From Bacillus sp. RO3 (GTDB taxonomy: Bacteria; Bacillota; Bacilli; Bacillales; Bacillaceae_B): a DNA stretch of 64,000 bases. Shown piece by piece: positions 20,232-28,737 of this stretch (position 1 is its first letter; every line of letters starts with the position of its first letter). A program made the position numbers and the translations under genes. The notes below the pieces were generated by a model. It did no database searches. It was not told the origin of the DNA and saw only the letters and a program-made list of their open reading frames with translations. The DNA lies in contig NZ_JAAXCV010000026.1 in NCBI RefSeq assembly GCF_012911895.1, positions 2,501-66,500 of the forward strand, in the 5' to 3' direction.

Positions 20232-21331
20232 TGCACCATTTGTTTTCCGGTTTCCTTCCAAATTTTCTGATGAGAAACAGGGAAGGCAAATCTCTCTAAT
20301 TCTTCAGGCGTAACGGCAATAAGATCGCTCCCGTCAAGAGTCGTGCTTTCTATTGAACCGACATACACTTCAATATCCCAGACGATGTGGGAGAAGATGT
20401 GCTGTATCTTTGTGACTACTCCTGCTTTTATAGAGAGATCCACCTCATATTCCTCCACGATTTGATCGAGGAGCTGATTTCTGCCGCTTCCTGAATTCCC
20501 CACTTCAAAATTCGGGAATTCCCATAAATTCGCAAGCAAGCCTTTATTGGGGCGTTTATGAATCACGACCCGATCATCTTCTGTAAACAGGACGGCTGCT
20601 GCCATATTCAATTTACGGGCAGATTTCTTTTTGGATTTGACTGGAAGTTCAGCTTGCACACCCTCATGGAATGCCTGACAGTGCTCCCGCACAGGGCAAA
20701 GTAAACATGATGGGGATGTAGGCGTACAGATGAGAGCACCAAGTTCCATCAGTGCCTGATTGAAGAAAGACGGGTTTTCGTGATAAATCAGCGCCCTCAC
20801 GGCTTCTTCAAATACTTTTCTGGATGAAGGTTTGGCAATGTCGAGCCAAATAGAGAGAATACGGGAAAAGACCCTCATCACATTTCCATCTACTGCAGGC
20901 TCTGGCTTACTGTATGCGATACTTAATATAGCCCCCGCTGTATAAGGTCCCACCCCTTTGAGGGACGATATCTCTTTAGGTGTGTCAGGAACAATTCCCT
21001 CATACTTTTCATGCACTTCTTTTACTGCAGATTGGAGATTTCTTACTCTGGAATAATAGCCGAGGCCTTCCCAAGCTTTCATCACATCTTCTTCGTCTGC
21101 AGTGGCGAGAGCTTCGATTGTAGGAAATTTTTCGATGAATCGGTTAAAATAAGGGATGACCGTATCAACTCTCGTTTGCTGAAGCATGATTTCAGATACC
21201 CACACTTTATAAGGGTCCTGGTCCTTTCTCCAAGGAAGGTCCCGCTGCTCCCTTGTGAACCATGATACTAAATCCTTCTGGAATTCCTCACGGTTAATGG
21301 TCTGTAAATGTTGCAATGGCTCTACTATCAA
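20225..21331 (-). CDS. mutY: A/G-specific adenine DNA glycosylase MutY
   Basis: MutY removes adenine mispaired with 8-oxoguanine. The 368-residue protein has the catalytic Glu in [11 protein letters not shown], the helix-hairpin-helix [12 protein letters not shown], the catalytic Asp in AVDGNVMRV, the [4Fe-4S] ligands C-X6-C-X2-C-X5-C ([17 protein letters not shown]), and a C-terminal NUDIX-like 8-oxoG reading domain. The start is TTG after GGAGGTACAAAA. A 102-residue gene 50 bases upstream may be co-transcribed. Confidence 0.94.
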   Translation of the reverse strand: MIVEPLQHLQTINREEFQKDLVSWFTREQRDLPWRKDQDPYKVWVSEIMLQQTRVDTVIPYFNRFIEKFPTIEALATADEEDVMKAWEGLGYYSRVRNLQSAVKEVHEKYEGIVPDTPKEISSLKGVGPYTAGAILSIAYSKPEPAVDGNVMRVFSRILSIWLDIAKPSSRKVFEEAVRALIYHENPSFFNQALMELGALICTPTSPSCLLCPVREHCQAFHEGVQAELPVKSKKKSARKLNMAAAVLFTEDDRVVIHKRPNKGLLANLWEFPNFEVGNSGSGRNQLLDQIVEEYEVDLSIKAGVVTKIQHIFSHIVWDIEVYVGSIESTTLDGSDLIAVTPEELERFAFPVSHQKIWKETGKQMVQK

Positions 21332-21380
21332 TTTTGTACCTCCAGGATGTTAAATGTTACATTTAATAGGGAATAAATAA

Positions 21381-21689
21381 TTAAAGCTGTGTTTTTAAGC
21401 AAACCAGGTTTATATCTTTCAATCCTCCACAAATACATTCGTCTAATAAACCAAATAATAAATGATGTTGGGATGTCCGTAAACGTTTCAAAACATGGAA
21501 ATGTGATTCTGTAGGGACAATAAACCGTTCGATGTAACGGTTAGGGTCGGTTTCAGATCTTTCCCACTGAATATTAAAGGCGTCGTATTGAGGTAATGTC
21601 TTTACGATATTCGTCATAATCTGCTTATATTGGGGTTGTAAATGATGTTTTATTTCATATTCTAAGTATATGTGCAGAGTGTTTTTCAT
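21381..21689 (-). CDS. Hypothetical protein upstream of mutY
   Basis: I do not recognise this 102-residue soluble protein. It has an AAGGAG site nine bases before the ATG. It is rich in His, Leu and Gln with a central QWERSETDPNRYIERFIVP segment and three cysteines near the C terminus (DECICGG, LVCL). It could be co-transcribed with mutY. Confidence 0.65.
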   Translation of the reverse strand: MKNTLHIYLEYEIKHHLQPQYKQIMTNIVKTLPQYDAFNIQWERSETDPNRYIERFIVPTESHFHVLKRLRTSQHHLLFGLLDECICGGLKDINLVCLKTQL

Positions 21690-21775
21690 TGAAATAAACT
21701 CCTTTCAACCTTATCATGTTCAAAAATGATTGTCATAAAGAATTCTTAGAATAGCGAGCCAAGGGAGGACTTTTT

Positions 21776-22762
21776 TTGGATACAGGCACTCATATTGTCA
21801 TGGGCTTTGCTCTTGGAGGCTTAGCTACCCTAGATCCCGTTGTCGCTGAAAGTGCTGCCACTTCTCAAAGTGTGCTGGTGGCAGCTGTCATCGGCTCTCA
21901 AATACCAGATATTGATACTGTCTTGAAATTACGCAATAATGCCGTTTATATACGTCATCATCGTGGAATCACCCACAGCATCCCGGCCGTCTTTCTATGG
22001 CCGCTCTTGATTGTAGCTTGTCTTTATCCCTTTTTCCCAGGTGCAGATTTGCTTCATTTATGGATTTGGACATTTGTGGCCGTATTCCTCCATGTATTTG
22101 TCGACATTTTCAACGCCTATGGTACCCAGGCCATCAGGCCGATTTCGTCGAAATGGGTCGCATTAGGGGTCATTAACACATTTGATCCCATCATTTTCGG
22201 AATCCATATCGGCGGTTTAGTCCTTTGGGGAATTGGTTTACCACCGGGAAAGACGTTTTTGGTCATGTATATAGTCATTTTTGCTTATTATGTTTTGAGA
22301 TTTCAAGTTCAAAAAGCGGTGAAAAATGCTGTGAAACGAAGGATTCCCGAAGCGAAAAAAATAATCGTTTCACCTACAATCCGGTTTTTCCAATGGCGCC
22401 TGGCCATCGTAACGAAGGAACATTATTATGTAGCACGTGCATTTAGACGATCTATTACGATCTTTGATCAATTCGAGCGGGTTCCGATACCCGAAAATCC
22501 CGTCATCGATGCAGCGAAGAAAGATAAAAACCTGGCAGCCTTTCTGTCCTTCTCACCGGTATACCGCTGGGAAGTGGACGAATACGAGGATCATTTCGAA
22601 GTGCGATTCATCGATCTGCGCTACAGAAATAATGGACACTACCCCTTTGTCGCTCTGGTACAGCTCGACAAAGACCTGAATATTGTCAGCTCCTACACAG
22701 GATGGGTCTTCAGCGAAGAAAAACTCCGATCAAAAGTAGACATCGACATTCTAATCGACTAA
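21776..22762 (+). CDS. yfhP: YfhP, membrane-bound metal-dependent hydrolase (YdjM/LexA-binding-like)
   Basis: The 328-residue protein starts at TTG after GGGAGGAC. The N-terminal half has five membrane helices with the family's histidine/aspartate motifs: DTGTHIVMG, SQIPDIDTV, RHHRGITHS and HVFVDIFNAYGT. The C-terminal half is a soluble beta-rich domain. It belongs to the YdjM-type hydrolase family (PF04307). B. subtilis YfhP sits in the same place and has been described as a regulator in an iron/competence context, but I would not carry that over. Confidence 0.88.
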   Translation: MDTGTHIVMGFALGGLATLDPVVAESAATSQSVLVAAVIGSQIPDIDTVLKLRNNAVYIRHHRGITHSIPAVFLWPLLIVACLYPFFPGADLLHLWIWTFVAVFLHVFVDIFNAYGTQAIRPISSKWVALGVINTFDPIIFGIHIGGLVLWGIGLPPGKTFLVMYIVIFAYYVLRFQVQKAVKNAVKRRIPEAKKIIVSPTIRFFQWRLAIVTKEHYYVARAFRRSITIFDQFERVPIPENPVIDAAKKDKNLAAFLSFSPVYRWEVDEYEDHFEVRFIDLRYRNNGHYPFVALVQLDKDLNIVSSYTGWVFSEEKLRSKVDIDILID

Positions 22763-22807
22763 AGCAGTGAGGGACGGACCTTAAAAAGGTCCGTCCCTCA
22801 CTGCTTT
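22761..22807. repeat. Palindromic GGGACGGACC repeat, copy 2
   Basis: A perfect inverted repeat with 23-bp arms runs from the yfhP stop codon to the yfhJ stop codon. Core AGGGACGGACC is identical to copy 1. Here the palindrome fills the whole convergent gap and probably serves as the terminator for both genes. Confidence 0.88.
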
Positions 22808-23081
22808 AGTGTATTAAACCGTCATCTTCTTTATCATCGATGAGGTGCTTATATTTCGGATTTTGTGCTGCAAATTCGTGTATTTGTTCTCCGTACGTAT
22901 TCACCCATTGACGAACGACTTTCTCAGTAACGGCTTTTCCTTTATAATCATAACCGGCTTTGGCATAGGTTGCTTCGAAATCCTCCCATACAAGTTCAAT
23001 CCATGTTCTTGCTTTTTCATACGAGAGTTTATGGTTTTTTTCTATTAACAATTGAGTTAACTCGTGGAATGTTGACTCCAT
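22806..23081 (-). CDS. yfhJ: YfhJ, WVELL-family protein
   Basis: The 91-residue protein contains ARTWIELVWEDFEATYAKAG, the signature that names the WVELL family (here WIELV), and a polar acidic C terminus. ATG at 23081 follows AAGGAGGAG. The gene lies between yfhP and sspK as in B. subtilis. Function unknown. Confidence 0.85.
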   Translation of the reverse strand: MESTFHELTQLLIEKNHKLSYEKARTWIELVWEDFEATYAKAGYDYKGKAVTEKVVRQWVNTYGEQIHEFAAQNPKYKHLIDDKEDDGLIH

Positions 23082-23230
23082 TTTGTCTCCTCCTTTTCCA
23101 TATATTTTGTTTGTGACTTTAACATAATGTTCCCCCATTCAACCATACTAACAGTACGTGGTTAAGCTTAGTTGTGAATCTTTGCTTCTTCACGGTATGA
23201 GTCAGTAAATCACCTTTTAGGAGGCACATT

Positions 23231-23395
23231 ATGCGAAATAAATCGACAGGGTTCCCCAATATGAATAACAACAAATTCGAAGGAGAACCGAGAGCTAAAG
23301 CGGAATTTGCATCTAAAAGGGCAAATGGTACCATCAATACCCATCCTCAAGAACGTATGAAAGCTTCTGGAGAAAGAGATCACGACTCACTTTAA
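23231..23395 (+). CDS. sspK: Small acid-soluble spore protein K
   Basis: The 54-codon gene has AGGAGG six bases before the ATG. The product begins [20 protein letters not shown] and continues with ASKRANG and a TxPQERM(K/R)ASGxR-type end, which is the SspK pattern. SspK is a minor forespore protein. It is divergent from yfhJ, as in B. subtilis. Confidence 0.9.
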   Translation: MRNKSTGFPNMNNNKFEGEPRAKAEFASKRANGTINTHPQERMKASGERDHDSL

Positions 23396-23426
23396 TGAAG
23401 TGAAATTTGTCTAGGGGGTAGTCACG

Positions 23427-23585
23427 ATGGCAAACATGAAAAACAACTTCTACCGAAATAAGTACAGCAGTCCATTTAATAAGGCATTCTACAATCCCAA
23501 GCATGCCCATTCACAAGCAAATGGACACACCACACAAACTCAAGACTTAATCATTCTGGAGAACCAGACACGCAAGCGTTCTTAG
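23427..23585 (+). CDS. YpzG-like small protein
   Basis: The 52-residue basic protein starts at ATG 23427 after a TAGGGGG. Its NPKHAHSQANGHTTQTQD and LIILENQTRKRS segments match the YpzG-like family, whose members are small sporulation-associated proteins in Bacillus. It follows sspK by 31 bases, so the two are probably co-expressed in the forespore (inference). Confidence 0.75.
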   Translation: MANMKNNFYRNKYSSPFNKAFYNPKHAHSQANGHTTQTQDLIILENQTRKRS

Positions 23586-23590
23586 ATTTA

Positions 23591-23620
23591 AAGAGGTCCG
23601 TCCCTCCTGACGGACCTCTT
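23591..23620. repeat. Short GGGACGGACC-family hairpin acting as terminator, copy 3
   Basis: AAGAGGTCCGT pairs with ACGGACCTCTT around CCCTCCTG. The left arm plus loop (AGAGGTCCGTCCCTCC) is the repeat core seen elsewhere, so this is a shortened or decayed member. It lies between convergent genes and ends in a pyrimidine-rich tract. Confidence 0.75.
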
Positions 23621-23622
23621 CC

Positions 23623-23949
23623 CTATTTCTTTTCCCCTCTGAGAAGGGAAATAGGAAGGGCTTCTTCTTTTCCATCCCCGCCAAGGCGGTAGCCCCATGC
23701 GAATACCCCATTTAAGTAATCCACTTTGAAGTAAGTACCTGGGTCTCCTTCTATGGCATAAATTCCGCCAGGCTTATAGTTATCAGGATCCATTAAATAA
23801 GCCTGTGCCATCAAAGCTTTCCTCTCCAACACGGCAAACTCATTCACAATCCCCAGCTGTTCAGCTTTCCTCGCCTTTTCTTTCAAAGAAGCAATCTCCT
23901 GCTTCAACTCATGCTCTGTCATCTCACTATATCTTCTCTCTTGTTCCAT
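23623..23949 (-). CDS. yfhH: YfhH, DUF1811 family protein
   Basis: The 108-residue protein has a helical N-terminal half (EMTEHELKQEIASLKEKARKAEQLG) and a beta-rich C-terminal half (GTYFKVDYLNGVFAWGYRLG), as in the DUF1811 family. AGAGGTGATGAAGA precedes the ATG. In B. subtilis yfhH lies next to recX and sspK. Function unknown. Confidence 0.85.
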   Translation of the reverse strand: MEQERRYSEMTEHELKQEIASLKEKARKAEQLGIVNEFAVLERKALMAQAYLMDPDNYKPGGIYAIEGDPGTYFKVDYLNGVFAWGYRLGGDGKEEALPISLLRGEKK

Positions 23950-23995
23950 TCTTCATCACCTCTACTAATAGTAGTATAGAGAAAATGATACAATA

Positions 23996-24284
23996 AGAAA
24001 AGCGGAAGCGGCTTGGGCAGACCCGACAAGCATAAGACGGGATGGACGAAAAGGCGCCCTTTGCCTTTTTGGCCGTCACGGCTTATGACCTCGAGGGGCT
24101 AGCCGCTGGAGCTGGACAATGAAAAGCGGAGGAGCTTTGCCCAGAGGCGACAAGCATAAGATGAACATGCCGGAAAGGCGGCCCTTTGCCTTTTTGGCAT
24201 GTTTGGCTTATGACCTCGAGCCTCTAAGCCCCGGAGCTGGACAATAAGAAAAGCCGAAGCAGCTCGGGCAGCCCCAGCAAGCAT
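23996..24284 (+). repeat. Array of the dispersed ~120-bp repeat: two full copies and one truncated
   Basis: Copy A (about 23996-24120) and copy B (24121-24246) both run from GAAAAGCGGA through GACAAGCATAAG, AAGGCG, CCCTTTGCCTTTTTGG and GGCTTATGACCTCGAG to GGAGCTGGACAAT. Copy C (24247-24284) keeps only the first ~38 bases. Each full copy can fold into a long hairpin. In B the inner stem is AACATGCC/GGCATGTT; in A the arms differ in sequence but largely still pair. No protein-coding potential is convincing. The array fills the 390-base gap between yfhH and the SDR gene. Confidence 0.88.
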
Positions 24285-24339
24285 CCTCCATGATCCCATT
24301 AAGATCTTTACCATTACCATAAGAAAGGATGACATCAAC

Positions 24340-25011
24340 ATGCATACAGCCATCATCACAGGCGGAGGCTCAGGCCTTGGAAAAGAATTGGGGAAACGAC
24401 TGAGTCGTGAAGGGTATCACATCTTCCTGCTTGGTCGGACAGAGAACCGCTTAAATGAAGCGACCAATGAAATTGAAAGCGCAGGCGGGCAAGTTTCTTA
24501 TGCCACATTGGACATTCGTTCAACTGAGGACATAGATCAATTTGTTGAAGGAGAGCTGAAGGGCAGGCCTGTGAAATTACTCATACATAACGCGGGTGTC
24601 GGTTTTTTCGGACCCTTCAAGGATACAGAAGAGGACGAATTGGTAAGCATGTTCGAAACCAACGCACTAGGTCCGATTCGGTTAACCCGGGCTCTGATAG
24701 ACAAACTGGATGAAGACAGCACTATCATCAACATCATTTCTACTGCCGGTCTGAGAGGGAAGAAAAATGAATCATTGTATGTAGCCAGTAAATTCGCCCT
24801 GCGAGGATTTGGCGAAAGCCTGCAGAAGGAATATGAGGGATCGAACCTTCGTATTGTGAATGCGTATATGGGCGGGATGAATACCCCTTTCTGGGACAAG
24901 AGTGATCACATCAGTGACCTCTCAAGACTACGCTCGCCTGATGAAGTTGCGGAAATCATCGTCAATAAATACAAAGAAAAAGACGAAATCATCATTGAAT
25001 CAAAAAAATAA
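24340..25011 (+). CDS. Short-chain dehydrogenase/reductase
   Basis: The 223-residue classical SDR has the cofactor motif TGGGSGLGKELG, the structural NAG (HNAGVGFFG), a Ser in ISTAG and catalytic YVASK. The length is short, with a truncated C-terminal substrate loop, as in YqjQ-like members. AAGGATGACATCAAC precedes the ATG. It has no counterpart at this site in B. subtilis as I recall, and it lies just after the repeat array. Substrate unknown. Confidence 0.85.
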   Translation: MHTAIITGGGSGLGKELGKRLSREGYHIFLLGRTENRLNEATNEIESAGGQVSYATLDIRSTEDIDQFVEGELKGRPVKLLIHNAGVGFFGPFKDTEEDELVSMFETNALGPIRLTRALIDKLDEDSTIINIISTAGLRGKKNESLYVASKFALRGFGESLQKEYEGSNLRIVNAYMGGMNTPFWDKSDHISDLSRLRSPDEVAEIIVNKYKEKDEIIIESKK

Positions 25012-25054
25012 ACGTAAAAGGCAGCCTTCCAATGTGAAGGCTGCCTTTTACGTT
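25011..25054. terminator. Bidirectional terminator after the SDR gene
   Basis: A perfect 19-bp stem, AACGTAAAAGGCAGCCTTC with its complement, and a 6-base loop separate two convergent genes. It overlaps the last base of one and the stop of the other. Confidence 0.85.
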
Positions 25055-25466
25055 ATGGAGCGAAAGGAAAGAACATAAAAGCGACGACAAATAATAAGAC
25101 TGGTACTAAAAAGACAGCAAAGGCATCCACGACAACCACAAAGGCCATCCACACCCATCGAACGCCATCGGATCTATTGAGGAACTGCCGAATCATACGG
25201 ATGTTCACCAGGATAAGAAAAATAGCCATCCCTACCAGAAAAAAAGGCATCACCCAACTCCCCATGGTTTCGGCATGACCTTGGTTACGCCACTCTTGTT
25301 TCCCTAATGAATAGTAGCCTGTCTGGACTTTAATGATGATCTCACCAAGAATAAATAGAAGGGACGTACCTACCACTGCCCCACCTGCATAAAGCTTGAA
25401 CTTTTTGCTCGTACCGATGAGCAGCAGTAAAGTCAAGGATGCAAAAAGTATCGTGAAAATCTCCAT
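25053..25466 (-). CDS. Hypothetical four-helix membrane protein
   Basis: The 137-residue protein has four predicted helices (residues 2-20, 25-47, 68-92, 105-134) and a loop with HAETMGSWVMPFF. AAGGGG lies seven bases before the ATG. I do not recognise a family. It is 38 bases downstream of recX and in the same orientation, so it may share a transcript. Confidence 0.65.
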   Translation of the reverse strand: MEIFTILFASLTLLLLIGTSKKFKLYAGGAVVGTSLLFILGEIIIKVQTGYYSLGKQEWRNQGHAETMGSWVMPFFLVGMAIFLILVNIRMIRQFLNRSDGVRWVWMAFVVVVDAFAVFLVPVLLFVVAFMFFPFAP

Positions 25467-25504
25467 CGGCCCACCCCTTTATTATTTTTTCTGCTGGAAT
25501 ACAA

Positions 25505-26311
25505 TCACTCTTCATTTTCTTTTATTTCTTCAAGCAGCCTGTCAATATCCTCTATGGAGAAACCTTTTCGATACAGAGTTTGTTTCATTTTTTGGTTGTA
25601 TTCAAACCCTTCATACTTTCCACTCAGCTTCCTATGGGCTTTCAATCCTTGATGATAGACAGCATCCCATCTCTCATCATCGTTGCGGTCGGATTCAACT
25701 GTCTCCCATACAATTTTCATGACAGAACCCGGGTATCCTTTTCGCATCAGGTTTTGTTCGATTTTTTGCCTGGCAATCATCTTTGAATCTTTTCGGTATT
25801 TTTGAAGAAGTTTCTCCGTCAGCGCCACCGCTTTGTCTACTTGTTTATCTTCTGTGAATGCTGAGAGTGCCTCTTCAATATATGGGTCGTCCACACCTTT
25901 TCTTCTTAATTCACCTTGGATCCAAGTTGGTCCTTTATCAGAGGTATTCATGTGAGTGCCAACAAAGGCATGGGCGAATTCTAAATCGTTGATGTATTTC
26001 ATTTCATTTAACTTATGGATCACCTCACCGATGATGTCGTCCTCCAGGTCCCCTTCTCGAAGATGATCCCGTATTTCTCTTTCTGTACGCATGCGGTAGG
26101 ACAGATAATGGATCGCCTTATTGAATGCCTTTTTCACATCGTCTTCATACTGCAGTTCTGAAATTTCGAGTTCATCGACTTCAAGTCCTTTTCGGAGCTG
26201 AAATTTTGCCAACACTGACTCATCCACACTGAAGGCATATATTCCATCTATAAATAAATTGTAACGCTCATCGTTTTTCACTTGCTTCGTTATTTTCGTA
26301 ATCTTACCCAT
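25505..26311 (-). CDS. recX: RecX, regulator of RecA
   Basis: RecX modulates RecA filaments during recombination and the SOS response. The 268-residue product matches Bacillus RecX in length and has several three-helix repeats, with the typical LSYRMRTEREIRDHL and ELRRKGVDDPYIEEAL segments. I chose the ATG of MGKITKI (26311), six bases after GAGGTG; the GTG three codons earlier lies in the binding site. Gene order recX-yfhF is that of B. subtilis. Confidence 0.9.
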   Translation of the reverse strand: MGKITKITKQVKNDERYNLFIDGIYAFSVDESVLAKFQLRKGLEVDELEISELQYEDDVKKAFNKAIHYLSYRMRTEREIRDHLREGDLEDDIIGEVIHKLNEMKYINDLEFAHAFVGTHMNTSDKGPTWIQGELRRKGVDDPYIEEALSAFTEDKQVDKAVALTEKLLQKYRKDSKMIARQKIEQNLMRKGYPGSVMKIVWETVESDRNDDERWDAVYHQGLKAHRKLSGKYEGFEYNQKMKQTLYRKGFSIEDIDRLLEEIKENEE

Positions 26312-26402
26312 TTTTTCCACCTCATTCTAATCCTAACACATTCAACATATGTTTTTTATTCTGAAGATAGGTAAAATAATAAGTATAACTGGAGGGATGA
26401 TG

Positions 26403-27308
26403 ATGAAGATTGCGATTACAGGTGGAACGGGTTTTGTCGGTCAGGCACTGACGGCTGAGCTTATTGAACACCATCACGAGGTATTGATTCTCACCCGAAA
26501 CCCTGATAAACACGAGGACCGTCAAGGTGTACGCTACGTAAAATGGTTGTCTGACGGTGCTAAACCAGAAGAGGAACTTGAGGGTATATCCGTCTTCGTT
26601 AACCTTGCCGGGGAATCCATCAACAGTGGAAGATGGACGGATGATCGCAAGAAACGAATCATCAATAGCAGGATCCATTCCACTCAAGAGGTCATCAACA
26701 TTATGAAGGCATTGAATCAGAAACCAAAATGTCTCATTAATGCAAGTGCAATTGGCTACTATCCGTCTTCAAAGACAAATACCTATACGGAAGCATCAAC
26801 CGAAACAGCGGATGACTTTTTAGGGGAGACGGTTCAAGTATGGGAAAAGGAAGCAGAGAAAGCAAATCAGCTGGGTATAAGGGTTGCTTACTCACGATTC
26901 GGTATCATTCTTGGGAAAGAAGACGGTGCCCTTCCCCGAATCGCGCTTCCTTATAAAATGTTCGCAGGAGGGACAGTTGGGTCAGGTGATCAATGGATGT
27001 CATGGGTACATGTAAAAGACATCGCGAGGGCTATCCATTTCATTGCAGAAACAGATTCGATCTCTGGTCCTGTCAACGTGACGGCACCTTCTCCCGTCAC
27101 GATGAAAGAGTTCGGAAAAACTCTCGGTGCCGTACTTGGCAGGCCGCACTGGATCCCGGTCCCTTCCTTCGCTTTAAAAGTGGCCATGGGTGAAATGAGC
27201 GTCCTTGTCCTTGAAGGGCAAAAAGTATTGCCAAGTGTCCTCTCAGAGCAGGGATTCAGTTTCGAATATCCAGAATTAAAAAGTGCACTGATCGATCTTT
27301 ATCATTAA
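26403..27308 (+). CDS. yfhF: TIGR01777-family NAD-dependent epimerase (YfhF)
   Basis: This SDR-superfamily protein of 301 residues has ITGGTGFVGQAL at the N terminus, NLAGESINSGRW, and ASAIGYYPSS, all typical of the TIGR01777 family. In three overlapping ATGs (26397, 26400, 26403) the last has the best distance, six bases, from GGAGGG. It is divergent from recX as in B. subtilis. The substrate of the family is not established. Confidence 0.88.
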   Translation: MKIAITGGTGFVGQALTAELIEHHHEVLILTRNPDKHEDRQGVRYVKWLSDGAKPEEELEGISVFVNLAGESINSGRWTDDRKKRIINSRIHSTQEVINIMKALNQKPKCLINASAIGYYPSSKTNTYTEASTETADDFLGETVQVWEKEAEKANQLGIRVAYSRFGIILGKEDGALPRIALPYKMFAGGTVGSGDQWMSWVHVKDIARAIHFIAETDSISGPVNVTAPSPVTMKEFGKTLGAVLGRPHWIPVPSFALKVAMGEMSVLVLEGQKVLPSVLSEQGFSFEYPELKSALIDLYH

Positions 27309-27379
27309 TTCATAGGTATGTCCCTTCCTCCAAACGGCAAAAATAGAATTAATCTTGATCAGAAGGGATGTACATATGT

Positions 27380-27505
27380 ATGGATAATAGGAAAAAGAAA
27401 GACAAAACCAAATCGGTTCTGTCAAGTGCCCAAGAAGTGACCTATTCAAGAGAATTCAAGGCAGCTGATCGTGCAGGCGGATTCAGTTCAAAGAGACATC
27501 GATAG
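27380..27505 (+). CDS. yfhE: YfhE-family small protein
   Basis: The 41-residue basic protein (start ATG 27380, after AGAAGGG) contains VLSSAQEVTYSREFKAAD followed by RAGGF, the signature of the YfhE family. It lies between yfhF and yfhD as in B. subtilis. Function unknown. Confidence 0.82.
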   Translation: MDNRKKKDKTKSVLSSAQEVTYSREFKAADRAGGFSSKRHR

Positions 27506-27547
27506 TCAATTATTACCTAACTAGAAACCCTTGTTTTGAAGAAGAAT

Positions 27548-27583
27548 AAAGGTACAGACTTCAAGTCTGTACCTTTATTTTTT
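27548..27583 (+). terminator. Terminator between yfhE and yfhD
   Basis: AAAGGTACAGACTT and its complement form a near loop-free stem followed by TATTTTTTAT. Confidence 0.88.
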
Positions 27584-27609
27584 ATCCAACTGAAAAGGGG
27601 ATGTTCATA

Positions 27610-27795
27610 TTGGGCAGATCGCGTGGAAATAGTAAACGAGGAAACAAAAACAGCTTGCCTCAAACACCTTCTCAGCTCAAATCTGACGGTGTTGATGAAG
27701 AGTTCTCTCGTGAACTCGCTGACCAGGCTGATATGGAAGCACAAGCCCGTGCCAACGCTGCCAATCAGCGTACACGAGTGAAGAGAAACCAATAG
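27610..27795 (+). CDS. yfhD: YfhD-family small protein
   Basis: The 61-residue protein is rich in Arg, Asn and Gln, with an acidic centre (DGVDEEFSRELADQADMEA), as in the YfhD family. I start it at TTG 27610, nine bases after AAGGGGAT, because the ATG at 27601 directly abuts that site. The family is present in sporulating Bacillus; function unknown. Confidence 0.8.
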   Translation: MGRSRGNSKRGNKNSLPQTPSQLKSDGVDEEFSRELADQADMEAQARANAANQRTRVKRNQ

Positions 27796-27840
27796 TGCAA
27801 ACCCGGTAGGAAAAAAAGGTAGGATCTGAGGAATTCATCA

Positions 27841-27871
27841 AAAACCACCCATGTCTACATGGGTGGTTTAA
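27841..27871. terminator. Bidirectional terminator between yfhD and doxX
   Basis: AAACCACCCATG and its complement pair around TCTA. Confidence 0.8.
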
Positions 27872-27883
27872 TCGTGAGGAGGG

Positions 27884-28384
27884 TTATACGATAACCGGTT
27901 TTTTATGCTGTTTATTTTTGCCGAGAACAGTTTGTTTTACGTATGGAATCACCCAGTGGTCAACCCCCCAGTAGTAAGCTCCTCCCCCCACAAAAAGAAG
28001 GATGATGGCAGCGGTGTAAAGGATGGGATTCGTGCTCACAGTCCCTGCCAATAAAAAGTTTAGATTCATGAATGCCCCGGCGAGCAATGCAGGGATTGTC
28101 ATGAAGCCGATTATCAGCCCGACGCCGACGAATAATTCTCCCCAAGGAATCAAAATATTGAATAGTTCTACATTCGGTATTGCGAAACCTTTCAGAAAAT
28201 CTGCATACCATGCTTGGACGGCTGGATGATCTCCAGTCGCTTTAACCAGTGCTCCTTGCAGGAAACCACTTGCATCAAAACCGTCACTCACCTTATGCCA
28301 ACCTGCTTCCAGCCACTGAACTCCCAACCAGATTCTTATCACTGTCCAAAACGCACTCACCTTTTGATTTTCCCACCATCTCAT
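27884..28384 (-). CDS. DoxX-family membrane protein
   Basis: The 166-residue protein has four helices and the family features RIWLGVQWLEAGWHKVSDGFDASGFLQGAL and PWGELFVGVGLIIGF. DoxX proteins are small quinone-associated or redox-related membrane proteins; their biochemical role is mostly unresolved. AAGGAGATGATCCATC precedes the ATG. Two Rex-type operators lie upstream, which suggests induction when NADH/NAD+ rises under low oxygen. Confidence 0.88.
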   Translation of the reverse strand: MRWWENQKVSAFWTVIRIWLGVQWLEAGWHKVSDGFDASGFLQGALVKATGDHPAVQAWYADFLKGFAIPNVELFNILIPWGELFVGVGLIIGFMTIPALLAGAFMNLNFLLAGTVSTNPILYTAAIILLFVGGGAYYWGVDHWVIPYVKQTVLGKNKQHKKPVIV

Positions 28385-28414
28385 GATGGATCATCTCCTT
28401 TTGGGTGTTTTGAT

Positions 28415-28502
28415 TTGTGAAATTTTTCACAAGTATGATTAAGAAAAGGAGTCGATCATCAGGTAAGACTGAAAGCCATCTCTCTTGTGAAACATTTCAC
28501 AT
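28415..28502 (-). promoter_or_regulatory. Two Rex-type operators upstream of doxX
   Basis: Site 1 (28415-28432) is TTGTGAAATTTTTCACAA, a perfect fit to TTGTGAA-N4-TTCACAA. Site 2 (28485-28502) is TTGTGAAACATTTCACAT, one base off. They are 70 bases apart, centre to centre. The rest of the 353-base gap (28503-28737) shows no gene or clear signal. Confidence 0.82.
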
Positions 28503-28737
28503 TTACTTTACACTTATAATATACTGCTTCCCGGCCCTTATTGCAAGAGGCTGTTGAGGTGTTCACAAAGGTGTCAAGGTCTGAATGACTCTACCGACCA
28601 TAACAAAAGGACCGCTGAACGATCGTTGTCGTACAGCAGCCTGATGGTAATGGGGACTCTCTTATTCCCAAATGAAAATTCAATCAACATTCATCACGGG
28701 AGGTTGACTGTTTCAATCATTTAACTGTTTATCCACA

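Noticed and set aside
24000..24359. Long open frames across the repeat array (for example an 86-codon frame on the minus strand at 24099-24359)
   Set aside because: They run through the tandem repeats, lack ribosome sites and simply reflect the GC-rich repeat.
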